Source: Virgisporangium ochraceum
GTDB lineage: Bacteria; Actinomycetota; Actinomycetes; Mycobacteriales; Micromonosporaceae
Assembly: GCF_016863655.1 (NCBI RefSeq)
Contig: NZ_BOPH01000060.1
Coordinates: 1-62,196 of the forward strand
Direction of reading: 5' to 3'
Length of the DNA: 62,196 nt
The notes below the pieces were generated by a model, which made no database searches, was not told the origin of the DNA, and worked only from the letters and a program-made list of their open reading frames with translations. Below, in pieces: positions 32,916 through 41,867 of this stretch (position 1 is its first letter; every line of letters begins with the position of its first letter). A program made the position numbers and the translations under genes.

Positions 32916-34174
32916 CCACGGCGGAGTCGGTGGAACGCGACGAGCCCGCTGCTCCGGACGGGAAGCGGGCGACCTCCGATCCGCCTCCCGACGAGGACCC
33001 GGCCGAGGGCCCAGCCGACGGTCCGGCCGAGGACGACGCCTCGCCGCTGGGGCGGATGGCGTGGATCGCCGCGCCGTTGTCGATCTACCTCGCGACGCGG
33101 ATCGTGCAGTTCTGGGTGCTCGAGTGGATGCTGCCGCCCGGTTCCCTGATGCGCGACAAGCTCCTGGCCTGGGACGCGTCCTGGTTCGTGCGGGTGGCGC
33201 AGGAGGGCTACCCGACGTCGTACCAGTACGGGCCGAACGGCGAGCTGCTCGGGTCGACGTTGGCGTTCTTCCCCGGCTACCCGCTGATGATCAGAGCCGT
33301 GGCCGCGGTCACCGGTCTCGAACACGGCACCGCGGCGATCGCGCTGGCCTGGATCTTCGGCGGGGTCGTCGCCGTGCTCCTGTGCGCGCTGGCGACCCGG
33401 CTGTGGGACCGGCGGGTGGCGCTCGCGCTCGTGACCCTGGTGTGCGTGCAGCCGATGTCGGTCGTGTTCACGATGGCGTACTCGGAGCCGATGTTCCTCG
33501 CCCTCGTGCTGGCCAGCCTCCTCGCGGTGCACAAGGACCGGTGGCTGCTGGGCGGCCTGTTCGGCTTCCTCGCCGGGCTGACCCGGCCGACGGGCGCGGC
33601 GCTGGCCCTCGCGTTGATCGTCGCGGCGGTGCTGCACGTGCGCAACGGCTCGCTGGGACGGCGGCGGTGGCTGGCGGTCGTGGGCGCCGGCGTGGCCTGT
33701 CTCGGCGCTCCGTCCTACCTGTTCTGGGTGGGCCGGCGGCTCGACGACTGGCCGGCCTGGTTCAAGGTGCAGTCGGCGGGGTGGGGCACCACCACCGACT
33801 ACGGCGTCATGGTGTTCACGTTCGTGCGGGACTCGTTCCGGGCCGGTGACGGCTGGGTGCAGATGAGCGTGGCGCTCATCCTCGTGGCCGCCGTTGCCCT
33901 GGCGCTGCTGTCGGTCGTCATGATGTTCCGGGGTGAGATCTGGCCGCCGCTGGTGGTCTACGGGCTGGTGGCACTCGCGCTCGTCGTGGGGCAGGCGGGC
34001 TACTACCATTCCAAGCCGCGCCTGCTGGTGCCCGTCCTGTTGACGCTCGTGCCACCCGCGATCGCGCTCGGCCGGGCGAAACCCCGGACGGCGGCCGCGG
34101 CGCTGGTGGCGTTCGGGCTGTTCGGGCTGTGGTACGGGGCGCACATGATCATGGTGTGGCGGTACGCGATCTAG
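32912..34174 (+). CDS. PIG-V-like mannosyltransferase-family membrane protein (420 aa)
   Basis: An acidic, Pro-rich cytoplasmic N-terminus (about 1-45) precedes roughly ten membrane helices. The first loop WDASWFVRVAQEGYP has the Asp and aromatic residues found in GT-C glycosyltransferases of the GPI mannosyltransferase 2 (PIG-V) type, and FFPGYPLMIR and AYSEPMFLALVLASLL match the family. The donor is probably a polyprenyl-phosphate sugar. Its coupling to rnc by ATGA is likely chance of operon layout. Substrate unknown. Confidence 0.8.
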   Translation: MTTAESVERDEPAAPDGKRATSDPPPDEDPAEGPADGPAEDDASPLGRMAWIAAPLSIYLATRIVQFWVLEWMLPPGSLMRDKLLAWDASWFVRVAQEGYPTSYQYGPNGELLGSTLAFFPGYPLMIRAVAAVTGLEHGTAAIALAWIFGGVVAVLLCALATRLWDRRVALALVTLVCVQPMSVVFTMAYSEPMFLALVLASLLAVHKDRWLLGGLFGFLAGLTRPTGAALALALIVAAVLHVRNGSLGRRRWLAVVGAGVACLGAPSYLFWVGRRLDDWPAWFKVQSAGWGTTTDYGVMVFTFVRDSFRAGDGWVQMSVALILVAAVALALLSVVMMFRGEIWPPLVVYGLVALALVVGQAGYYHSKPRLLVPVLLTLVPPAIALGRAKPRTAAAALVAFGLFGLWYGAHMIMVWRYAI

Positions 34175-34182
34175 GAGTTTCG

Positions 34183-35037
34183 TTGCCAGAGTTGCCCGAG
34201 GTCGAAACGGTACGGCGGGGCCTGGAGAAGTGGGTCACCGGACGCACGATCGACACGGTCGAGGTCCTCCACCCCCGGTCGATCCGGCGGCACGTCACCG
34301 GCCCGCTCGACTTCGTGGCGCAGCTGCGGGGACGCACGATCCTCGGCGTCTCGCGGCGCGGCAAGTACTTCTGGTTCCCGCTCGACGACGGTGCCGCCAT
34401 GTACGGACACCTCGGCATGTCGGGCCAGCTGCTGGTACAGCCGTCGTCGGCCACCGACGAGATCCACCTGCGGATCCGGTTCACGTTCACCGACGGCGAC
34501 CCGGAGATGCGGTTCGTCGACCAGCGCACGTTCGGCGGGCTGGCCGTCTCGCCCGGCGGCGCCCTGCTGCCGGCGGAGCTGGCGCACATCGCGCTCGACC
34601 CGATCGATCCCGAGTTCGTCGACGAGGACTTCGTCACCGCGATCCGCAACCGGCGCACCGGCGTCAAGCGGGCGCTGCTCGACCAGACGTTGATCTCCGG
34701 GGTCGGCAACATCTACGCCGACGAGTCGCTGTGGCGCTCGAAGCTGCACTGGGCCCGGCCGACCGACACGCTGACCCGTCCGGCCGCCCGCCAACTCCTC
34801 GGCCACGTGCGCGATGTGCTCACCGCCGCGATCGGCGCCGGTGGCACGAGCTTCGACTCGCTGTACGTCAACGTCAACGGCGAGAGCGGCTACTTCGACC
34901 GGGCGCTGGCGGTGTACGGCCGGGAGGGGCTCGAGTGCGAGCGGTGCGGCACGGCGGTGCGCCGCGACCCGTTCATGAACCGGTCGAGCTTCACGTGCCC
35001 CAAATGCCAGCCGAGACCCCGCCGAGCACGCCTTTAA
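34183..35037 (+). CDS. mutM: Formamidopyrimidine-DNA glycosylase (284 aa)
   Basis: Removes 8-oxoguanine and cuts the abasic strand. After Met removal the catalytic Pro and Glu are in PELPEVETVRRGLE. MYGHLGMSGQL, GNIYADESLWRSKLHW and the zinc finger CERCGTAVRR...CPKC near the C-terminus are intact. The TTG at 34183 is the start: it is the only codon that puts Pro second, and AGGAG lies a few bases upstream. Confidence 0.95.
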   Translation: MPELPEVETVRRGLEKWVTGRTIDTVEVLHPRSIRRHVTGPLDFVAQLRGRTILGVSRRGKYFWFPLDDGAAMYGHLGMSGQLLVQPSSATDEIHLRIRFTFTDGDPEMRFVDQRTFGGLAVSPGGALLPAELAHIALDPIDPEFVDEDFVTAIRNRRTGVKRALLDQTLISGVGNIYADESLWRSKLHWARPTDTLTRPAARQLLGHVRDVLTAAIGAGGTSFDSLYVNVNGESGYFDRALAVYGREGLECERCGTAVRRDPFMNRSSFTCPKCQPRPRRARL

Positions 35038-35134
35038 TCGGTGTCGGGCCCCGCGGAGCCACGGTATCGTCAGTGCCGACCCGGGCTGACAGATGTGATG
35101 TTCGCCCAGTACGGATCCCGCGCACCCGTGGTGC

Positions 35135-35163
35135 TTGACGTGCCGCCACGTTCGGCGGACTAT
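35135..35163 (+). promoter_or_regulatory. Promoter of the 62-aa gene, with a dyad in the spacer
   Basis: TTGACG (35135-35140) and GACTAT (35158-35163) are 17 bp apart. CCGCC (35143-35147) and GGCGG (35154-35158) form an inverted repeat inside the spacer, a possible operator. The predicted leader of about 110 nt to the ATG at 35281 is long; it contains no obvious ORF. Confidence 0.45.
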
Positions 35164-35280
35164 AGAAAAGTCGCCAGTCGCGCCCAATCACGCCCGTGAC
35201 AAGTCATGTCATGTGCAGGGTCGCGGAACGCTGGGCGCGCGTAGGCCGCACACACCGGTCGCGCAATACGAGGAGACGAT

Positions 35281-35469
35281 ATGGCGAAGGCCCTCTACGG
35301 CCACGTCGGCAACGCGCCTGACCGGCGCCTGCTCGACGAGGTCACGCTTCTGCGCACCAAGGTACGGGCGCTTGAGATCGAACTGACTCGGCTGCGTGCC
35401 GAGAACGACCGGCTCGCCGCGGCGGCCGAGGCGGAGCTGCTCCGCCTGCCAGAGCCGGCAATGGCCTGA
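35281..35469 (+). CDS. Small conserved leucine-zipper-like protein (62 aa)
   Basis: A short N-terminal segment (MAKALYGHVGNAPDRRLL) precedes a heptad-patterned helix (about 19-50; VTLLRTKVRALEIELTRLRAENDRL) able to form a parallel coiled coil. Related small proteins are widespread in actinobacteria; function is unknown. The ATG has GAGGAG seven bases upstream. It stands alone between its own promoter and a terminator, so it is an independent unit. Confidence 0.75.
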   Translation: MAKALYGHVGNAPDRRLLDEVTLLRTKVRALEIELTRLRAENDRLAAAAEAELLRLPEPAMA

Positions 35470-35789
35470 CACGTTCGTTCGATCGTCATCCGGGGGGCCC
35501 GCCCGACGGGCCCCAATTCCCGAGGTGCTGAACCCGTAACCAGTAGCACAACTGAAGATACGCAAACTGCGCGCCGAACGCTCACGCGACGGCGCGCTTG
35601 CGTGTTCAGGGGTGTGTAACGGAGCTTCAAGATTCGAAACTGGCTGGTGGGGGCCCTGTCACCGCCTGTGCCGGGCGCGCCCGCGTGTGGGGGAATGCGG
35701 GGATGGGTACGCATCGAGCGGTACCCTGCCCGATGTAACCAGGTAAGCGGTGACTTACAGTAGTTGCCCCGGTCGGTCTGCGGAGTTTA
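35470..35789. other. 320-bp gene-free region before smc
   Basis: No protein-coding frame is convincing here. It holds the terminator at 35494-35514 and a second, larger hairpin at 35560-35603, in which ACGCAA + GCGCGCCG pair with CGGCGCGC + TTGCGT around a 3-nt bulge and a 13-nt loop; CTGAA (35552-35556) and TTCAG (35605-35609) extend its base. A TACAGT -10 at 35756-35761 could start the smc transcript. The rest is unremarkable, with lower GC than the coding sequence. Confidence 0.6.
35494..35514 (+). terminator. Terminator of the 62-aa gene
   Basis: GGGGCCCG (35494-35501) pairs perfectly with CGGGCCCC (35507-35514) around a CCCGA loop, followed by AATT. It starts 25 bases after the stop. 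Confidence 0.7.
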
Positions 35790-38700
35790 GTGCATCTCAA
35801 GAGTCTGACGGTCAAGGGCTTCAAGTCCTTCGCCACCGCGACAACGTTGAAGCTCGAGCCCGGCATCACCTGCGTGGTGGGCCCGAACGGCTCGGGCAAG
35901 TCCAACGTTGTCGACGCGATCGCCTGGGTGCTCGGCGAGCAGGGCGCCAAGGCGCTGCGCGGCGGCAAGATGGAAGACGTGATCTTCGCCGGCACCACCG
36001 GGCGGGCACCGCTCGGCCGCGCCGAGGTCACCCTGACCATCGACAACAACGACGGTGCCCTGCCGATCGACTACACCGAGGTGTCGATCACCCGGCGCAT
36101 GTACCGCTCCGGCGAGAGCGAGTACGAGATCAACGGCAACCGCTGCCGCCTCATCGACATCCAGGAGCTGCTCTCCGACTCCGGCATCGGCCGGGAGATG
36201 CACGTGATCGTCGGGCAGGGACAGCTCGACGCCGTGCTGCACGCCAAGCCGGAGGACCGGCGCGCGTTCATCGAGGAGGCGGCCGGCGTCCTCAAGCACC
36301 GCAAGCGCAAGGAGAAGGCGCTGCGGAAGCTCGAGGCCATGCAGACCAACCTGAACCGCCTCACCGACCTCACGGCCGAGCTGCGGCGTCAGCTCAAGCC
36401 GCTGGGCCGGCAGGCCGAGGTGGCGCGACGGGCGGCCACGATCCAGGCCGACCTGCGTGACGCCAAGCTGCGGCTGCTCGCCGACGAGCTCGCCACCATG
36501 CGCGAGACCCTGAACAAGGAGATCGCCGACGAGACCGCGCTCCGGGCGAAGCGCGAGGAGGTCGAGCAGCAGCTCGCCGCCGTCGACGAACGGCTGAGCC
36601 AGCTCGAGACCCGTGCGGCGGCCGAGGCGCCGGTGCTCGCCCGGGCCCAGGACACCTGGTACCAGCTGTCCGGGTTGCAGGAACGCCTGCGCTCCACCCA
36701 CCAGCTCGCCACCGAGCGGCTCAAGCACCTCAACACGGTCGAGGAGGAGCGGCCCGGCCGCGACCCCGACCAGCTGGCCGCCGAGGCCGACCGCGTGCGG
36801 GAGCAGGAGAACGAACTGCGCGCCGCCCTGGAGACCAGCCAGGACCGGCTGGCCCAGGCGGTCAGCGAGCGGCAGGACCTCGAACGCACCCTCGCCGCGG
36901 CCGAGAAGGCCCTGACGGCGGCGCACAAGGCGGTGGCCGACCGGCGCGAGGGCCTGGCCAAGCTGGCCGGCCAGGTGCAGTCGGCGCGCACCCGTGCCCA
37001 CGCCGGCGCCGAGGAGATGGAGCGGCTCGCGTCAGCCTTCGCGGAGGCGAAGGCCCGCGCCGACGTGGCGCAGGAGGAGTACGACCTCGCCGCCGACGGC
37101 GCCACCGAGGCCGAGCAGGACACCGCCGACCTCGACGTGCGCCACAAGGAAGCCACCACCGCGCATGAGCAGGCGCAGCAGAAGGCGCGCCAGGTCGAAG
37201 CCGCCGAACGGGCCGCCGAGAAGGAAGCGGCCCAGTGGAAGGCCCGCGAGGAGGCCCTCGCGATGGGCCTGCGCCGCAAGGACGGCGCAGGCGCGCTCCT
37301 GGCCAGGGCCGACCAGATCGACGGGGTGCTCGGCAGCGTCGCCGCGCTGCTGTCGGTCGAGCCGGGCTACGAGGCCGCGCTCGCCGCCGCGCTGGGCGTG
37401 CTCGCCGACGCCGTCGCGGTCGACGGGCTCGACGCGGCCAAGGCCGCCATCGAGCTGCTCAAGAACGACGACGGCGGACGCGCCGCGCTCCTCGTCGGCA
37501 GCGCGCCGACCAGCGAGAAGGAGGAGCGGCCCGCGCTGCCGGAGGGCGCCCGCTGGGCCGCCGACCTCGTGCACGCGCCGCCGGAGCTGAAGCCGGCCGT
37601 CGACACCGCGCTGCGTGGCGTCGCGTTCGCGCCCGACCTGGAGACCGCGCGGGGCATCGCCGCCTACGCGCCGACCGTGCGGGCGGTGACCCCCGAGGGC
37701 GACATCATCGGCGCCTACGCGGCCGCCGGCGGCTCGGGCAAGCAGCCCAGCTACCTCGAGGTGCAGGCCGCCGTCGAGGAGGCCCGCAGCCACAAGAACG
37801 AGGCCGACGCGAAGGCCGCCGCGCTGCGCGACGAGCTCGCGGAGGCACGCGAACAGGCCGCCGAGCTCAAGGAGCGGGTGTCAGAGGCCAACACGGCCCG
37901 CAGGCAGGCCGAGGGCGCGCGCAACGCGGTTGCCCGCAAGCTCGCCGAGCTCGGCGCCGCCAGCCGCAGCGCGAAGGCCGAGGCCGACCGCCTCGCCACC
38001 GCCCGCGCCAAGGCCGAGAACTCCCGCGAGGAGGCGCTGCTCGCCCTGGAGGCGCTCGAGGAGCGGCTCGCCATAGCCGAGGACACGCCGGTCGAAGCCG
38101 AACCGTCCACTGTGGAGCGGGACGAGCTCGCTCAGGCGGTCCCGCAGGCCCGTCAGCGCGAGATGGACGTGCGCCTCGCGGTCCGTACGGCCGAGGAACG
38201 CGTCGCGGCGCTGGCCGGCCGCGCGGACGCCCTCATGCGACAGGCCCAGGCCGAACGCGCCGCCCGCGAGCGCGCGGCCGCGGCGCGGGCCGCGCGTGCC
38301 CGCGGCGCCGCGATCGCGCAGGCCGTCGTGGTCGGTGCCGAACGGGCGCTGGAGGCGATCGCCGTCAGTCTGGCGGCGGCGTCCGAACAACGCGATCACC
38401 TCGCCGTCGCGCGCGCTGAGCGGGAGCAGGAGCTGTCGGGCATCCGCGGGACCAGCCGGCAGCTGACCGCCCAGCTGGAGCGCCTCACGAGCGCGGTGCA
38501 CCGCGACGAGGTGGCGCGGGCCGAGCAGCGGCTGCGCATCGAGCAGCTGGAGGCGCGCTCGGCCGACGAACACGGGCTGGAGCCGGAGCTGCTGATCGCC
38601 GAGTACGGCCCGGCGAACCCGGTGCCGCCGACGGCGCCCGAGGTCGCTCTCGCCGAGTCGGAGGGCCGGGAACCGCCGGCTCCGATGCCGTTCGACCGGG

Positions 38701-39359
38701 CCACGCAGGAGAAGCGGGCCGCCAAGGCCGAACGGGAGCTGAACCTGCTGGGCAAGGTCAACCCGTTGGCGCTGGAGGAGTTCGCGGCGCTGGAGGAGCG
38801 GTTCAAGTTCCTGTCCGACCAGCTCGAGGACCTGAAGAAGTCGCGGCGCGACCTGCTCACCGTGGTGAAGGACGTCGACGACCGGATCCTCGAGGTGTTC
38901 GCCAGCGCCTACCACGACACCGCCCGCGAGTTCGAGCAGGTGTTCGGGGTGCTGTTCCCGGGCGGCGAGGGCCGGCTGGTGCTCACCGACCCGGAGGACA
39001 TGCTCACCACCGGCGTCGAGGTCGAGGCCCGCCCGCCGGGCAAGAAGATCAAGCGGCTGTCGCTGCTCTCGGGTGGCGAGCGGTCGCTGACGGCGGTGGC
39101 GATGCTGGTGGCGATCTTCCGCGCCCGGCCGTCGCCGTTCTACATCATGGACGAGGTCGAGGCCGCCCTCGACGACGTCAACCTCGGCCGGCTGATCACG
39201 CTGTTCGCGCAGCTGCGGGAGAAGTCGCAGCTGATCATCATCACGCACCAGAAGCGCACGATGGAGGTCGCCGACGCGCTGTACGGCGTCACCATGCGCA
39301 GCGGCGTCACCGAGGTGATCAGCCAGCGGCTCGCGCGGGACGCCGATGAAGCCGCATGA
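35790..39359 (+). CDS. smc: Chromosome segregation protein SMC (1189 aa)
   Basis: Ring-forming condensin ATPase. Walker A is GPNGSGKSN near residues 32-40. Two long coiled coils rich in Ala, Glu and Arg (about 170-500 and 670-1010) flank a hinge domain (about 510-640; VLGVLADAVAVDGLDAAKAAIELL). The C-terminal head has LSLLSGGERSLTAVAMLVAIF and the Walker B FYIMDEVEAALDD. Length matches the family. GTG start at 35790 with CGGAG upstream. ftsY, which often follows smc in actinobacteria, is absent; a HAD gene is coupled instead by ATGA. Confidence 0.97.
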   Translation: MHLKSLTVKGFKSFATATTLKLEPGITCVVGPNGSGKSNVVDAIAWVLGEQGAKALRGGKMEDVIFAGTTGRAPLGRAEVTLTIDNNDGALPIDYTEVSITRRMYRSGESEYEINGNRCRLIDIQELLSDSGIGREMHVIVGQGQLDAVLHAKPEDRRAFIEEAAGVLKHRKRKEKALRKLEAMQTNLNRLTDLTAELRRQLKPLGRQAEVARRAATIQADLRDAKLRLLADELATMRETLNKEIADETALRAKREEVEQQLAAVDERLSQLETRAAAEAPVLARAQDTWYQLSGLQERLRSTHQLATERLKHLNTVEEERPGRDPDQLAAEADRVREQENELRAALETSQDRLAQAVSERQDLERTLAAAEKALTAAHKAVADRREGLAKLAGQVQSARTRAHAGAEEMERLASAFAEAKARADVAQEEYDLAADGATEAEQDTADLDVRHKEATTAHEQAQQKARQVEAAERAAEKEAAQWKAREEALAMGLRRKDGAGALLARADQIDGVLGSVAALLSVEPGYEAALAAALGVLADAVAVDGLDAAKAAIELLKNDDGGRAALLVGSAPTSEKEERPALPEGARWAADLVHAPPELKPAVDTALRGVAFAPDLETARGIAAYAPTVRAVTPEGDIIGAYAAAGGSGKQPSYLEVQAAVEEARSHKNEADAKAAALRDELAEAREQAAELKERVSEANTARRQAEGARNAVARKLAELGAASRSAKAEADRLATARAKAENSREEALLALEALEERLAIAEDTPVEAEPSTVERDELAQAVPQARQREMDVRLAVRTAEERVAALAGRADALMRQAQAERAARERAAAARAARARGAAIAQAVVVGAERALEAIAVSLAAASEQRDHLAVARAEREQELSGIRGTSRQLTAQLERLTSAVHRDEVARAEQRLRIEQLEARSADEHGLEPELLIAEYGPANPVPPTAPEVALAESEGREPPAPMPFDRATQEKRAAKAERELNLLGKVNPLALEEFAALEERFKFLSDQLEDLKKSRRDLLTVVKDVDDRILEVFASAYHDTAREFEQVFGVLFPGGEGRLVLTDPEDMLTTGVEVEARPPGKKIKRLSLLSGGERSLTAVAMLVAIFRARPSPFYIMDEVEAALDDVNLGRLITLFAQLREKSQLIIITHQKRTMEVADALYGVTMRSGVTEVISQRLARDADEAA

Positions 39360-39976
39360 GGCAAAAGCCTTCCGCACTGCTGATCGACTTTGACGGGGTG
39401 CTGCGCCACTTCGACCCCGCGGTGATCGCGGTGGCCGAGGAGCGGTACGGCCTCGAGCCCGGCGCGGTCACCGACGTCGCCAGGGAGTGGCCGCGGCTGG
39501 AGGCCGCGATCACGGGACGCGTGTCGCACGCCGACTGGTTCCTGGGCGTCGCCGACGCGCTGGCCGACCGGGTCGGCGGCCCCACGATGGCGCGGAACCT
39601 GATGGTCGAGTACGGCGCCTACCGCGGCGCGGTCGACACCGAGGTGCACGCGTTCGTGCGCTCGGCGCGGCAGGCGGGTGTGCGCGTGGTGCTGGCGACC
39701 AACGCCACCGACGCGCTGGACCTCGATCTCGACCAGTTCGGGATCGCCGGCGACTTCGACGCGGTGGCGAACTCCTCGGCGATCGGCTCCTACAAGCCGC
39801 AGAAGGAGTACTTCCTCGCGGCCTGCGCCCTGGTCGACACGCCACCGGCGCAGTGCCTGCTCATCGACGACACCGACCGCAACGTGCGCGGGGCACGTGC
39901 GGCCGGCCTGTCGGCGCTGCGGTTCAGCGGCCCAGCAGATCTTTCGTACGCCCGGTCGGCGCTGTCTCTTCCCTAG
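39356..39976 (+). CDS. HAD-superfamily hydrolase (206 aa)
   Basis: HAD motif I is IDFDGVLRHFD (nucleophile Asp in DFDG), motif II is VVLATNATDA, motif III Lys is in SYKPQKEYF, and motif IV is LLIDDTDRNVRGA. The cap is of subfamily I (helical, about residues 20-90). Likely a small phosphatase or haloacid-dehalogenase-like enzyme; substrate unknown. ATGA overlap with smc. Its TAG stop shares CTAG with the convergent membrane-protein gene. Confidence 0.88.
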   Translation: MRQKPSALLIDFDGVLRHFDPAVIAVAEERYGLEPGAVTDVAREWPRLEAAITGRVSHADWFLGVADALADRVGGPTMARNLMVEYGAYRGAVDTEVHAFVRSARQAGVRVVLATNATDALDLDLDQFGIAGDFDAVANSSAIGSYKPQKEYFLAACALVDTPPAQCLLIDDTDRNVRGARAAGLSALRFSGPADLSYARSALSLP

Positions 39977-40521
39977 GCCTGCTGGTCCTTAGGCCTGCTG
40001 GGAAAGACCGTCTCGGCCACCGGCCAGAAGATCAACCAGATCAGCATCGGGACGGCCGGCTTGGCGGCCCAGGCCAGCAGCGGCGCCGCGCGGTCGTGGT
40101 CGCCGACGAGCAGGTAGCCGGCGCCGAGCAGCAGCGCGGCCACCGCCCACCCGAGCGCCGCCCTGCCCCACGCCTTCCACTCGTACACGAGCTTGTCGCG
40201 GCCGTACTTCGGCGGCTTCCAGGGCGGCGGGCCGCCGGCGAAGCGGTGCGCGAACCGCTGGTCGGCCCAGCGGATCATGTCCTTGCCGAACGCGACCGAG
40301 AACCCGATGTAGAGCGCGGCCAGCCCGTGCCCCCACTCGGGCTCGGCGCCGCGTCGCAGGTCGATCACCGTGGCGACGAGGAGCACGACGTCGATCAGCG
40401 GCACGCAGACCAGCAGCACCGTGCTGACCCGCCGCCACCGCAGCAGGTACCGCGCGGCCAGTCCGGCGCCGAGGAGAACCCAGAATCCGATCTCGCTGGC
40501 GATGATCAGTGCGAGCAGCAT
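39973..40521 (-). CDS. Conserved integral membrane protein of unknown function (182 aa)
   Basis: Four or five hydrophobic segments (about 5-25, 33-53, 66-80, 120-140 and 155-172) alternate with short loops; the cytoplasmic loop between helices 3 and 4 is long and basic (WADQRFAHRFAGG, KPPKYGRDKLVYEWKAWGR). I do not recognise a functional family. It is convergent with the HAD gene, sharing CTAG stops, and divergent from the sensor kinase across 131 bp. Confidence 0.7.
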   Translation of the reverse strand: MLLALIIASEIGFWVLLGAGLAARYLLRWRRVSTVLLVCVPLIDVVLLVATVIDLRRGAEPEWGHGLAALYIGFSVAFGKDMIRWADQRFAHRFAGGPPPWKPPKYGRDKLVYEWKAWGRAALGWAVAALLLGAGYLLVGDHDRAAPLLAWAAKPAVPMLIWLIFWPVAETVFPSRPKDQQA

Positions 40522-40652
40522 GGGTCAAGCGTCACCCGCCCGGAGGGCCGGATCGTCGGCTGGCGCGACGATTCGGCGGCTACATCCTTCGACGGACCCG
40601 GCTCCCGCTCTCGACGGACCCCGGCCGCCGCTACGGATGGTCTGATGGACGG

Positions 40653-41867
40653 GTGAACGTCGAACGGGTGGCCCGGTGGACCGGCGCCGTGCCGGCCGAG
40701 TGGGCCGAGCCCACGGGGCTGCGCCGCGACGTGCGGCTCGCCGCGTTCTGCTTCGGCGGCGGCCTGCTGCTGCTCGCGCTCAACGTGAACCAGGTGGGCA
40801 TCGACGCAGGCTGGTGGCGGGCGCTGCCGCTGGCGTTCGTCTGCCTGGCCCTGCTGCTGCGGCGGACCGCGCCGCTGGTGGGCCTGCTCGTCGGCGTCGT
40901 GGCCGGGGTCTGGGACCTCACGTTCGGCCCGTCGCTGGCGACCTGGCTGGTGTTCGGGCAGCTGACGTACGACGTCGCGCTGTACGGGCGGCGCGAGGTG
41001 CTGCCGTGGCTGCTGCGGTTCTCCGTGGCCGCCACCGTGGTGTCGACGCTCGCCACGCTGTTCCTGGCCGAGAACTTCGCGCTGGGCGCGGCGGTCGGCG
41101 TCACGTTGACGTTGATCCTCGTGGTGCCGGTGGTGACCTCGGTGCCGGTGCGACGGTGGCGCGAGCGGGCCGAGCGGGAACGCGAGCGGGCCGAGCAGAT
41201 CACCCGCCTCGCCGAGCTGTCGCGCCGCCAGGCGCTCGCCGAGGAGCGGGCCAGGATGGCGCGCGAGCTGCACGACGTCGTCGCGAACCACCTGAGCGCG
41301 GTCGCGATCCACGCCACCGCGGCGCAGGCCCTCGTCTCCGCCGACGACCCGAAGCTGGTGGATATTCTCGGCGTGATCCGCGAGAACAGCGTGCAGGGGC
41401 TGGCCGAGATGCGCCGCATGGTCGAGGTGCTCCGCGAGCCCGGCGACCTGGTGCTGGCGCAGGGCCTGGCCGAGGCGCTGCCGCGGCTCGCGGCCGCGGC
41501 GGCCCACGTCCAGGTGACCGTGGAGCAGGTCGGCGAGCCGCGCCCGTTGCCGCCCGACGTCGATCACGCGGCGTACCGCATCGTGCAGGAGTCGCTGACC
41601 AACGCCGGCAAGCACGCGCCGGGCGGAACGGCCGCCGTGCGGCTGGAGTACCTGCCGTCGAGCGTCGTGGTGACGGTCGACTCGTCGGCGCTCGTCGCGT
41701 CGCCCCCACCGGTGGACGGGGCGGGCATGGGCCTGGTCGGGATGCGGGAGCGGGTGGCGCTGCTCGGCGGCGAGTTCTCCGCCGGTCCCATGGCCATTGA
41801 CTCTGTTGGTTCTTGTGGGCGAGCCTGGCGGGTCCGCGCGGAGCTTCCGATGGGCGTGGCCCCGTGA
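40653..41867 (+). CDS. NarL-type sensor histidine kinase (404 aa)
   Basis: Five or six membrane helices make up residues 30-165, followed by a charged coiled stretch (RRWRERAERERERAEQI) and a HisKA_3 dimerisation domain with the phospho-accepting His207 in MARELHDVVANHLSAV. The ATPase domain has HAAYRIVQESLTNAGKHAPG (N box) and GAGMGLVGMRERVALLGG (G box). No extracellular sensor domain is evident. GTG at 40653 is the likely start; earlier in-frame starts lack membrane character. Coupled to the response regulator by GTGA. Confidence 0.9.
   Translation: MNVERVARWTGAVPAEWAEPTGLRRDVRLAAFCFGGGLLLLALNVNQVGIDAGWWRALPLAFVCLALLLRRTAPLVGLLVGVVAGVWDLTFGPSLATWLVFGQLTYDVALYGRREVLPWLLRFSVAATVVSTLATLFLAENFALGAAVGVTLTLILVVPVVTSVPVRRWRERAERERERAEQITRLAELSRRQALAEERARMARELHDVVANHLSAVAIHATAAQALVSADDPKLVDILGVIRENSVQGLAEMRRMVEVLREPGDLVLAQGLAEALPRLAAAAAHVQVTVEQVGEPRPLPPDVDHAAYRIVQESLTNAGKHAPGGTAAVRLEYLPSSVVVTVDSSALVASPPPVDGAGMGLVGMRERVALLGGEFSAGPMAIDSVGSCGRAWRVRAELPMGVAP

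Noticed and set aside
39973..39976. CTAG shared by two stop codons as a special signal
   Set aside because: Two such cases occur (also 18418-18421), but a 4-bp palindrome at convergent stops is expected by chance in compact genomes.
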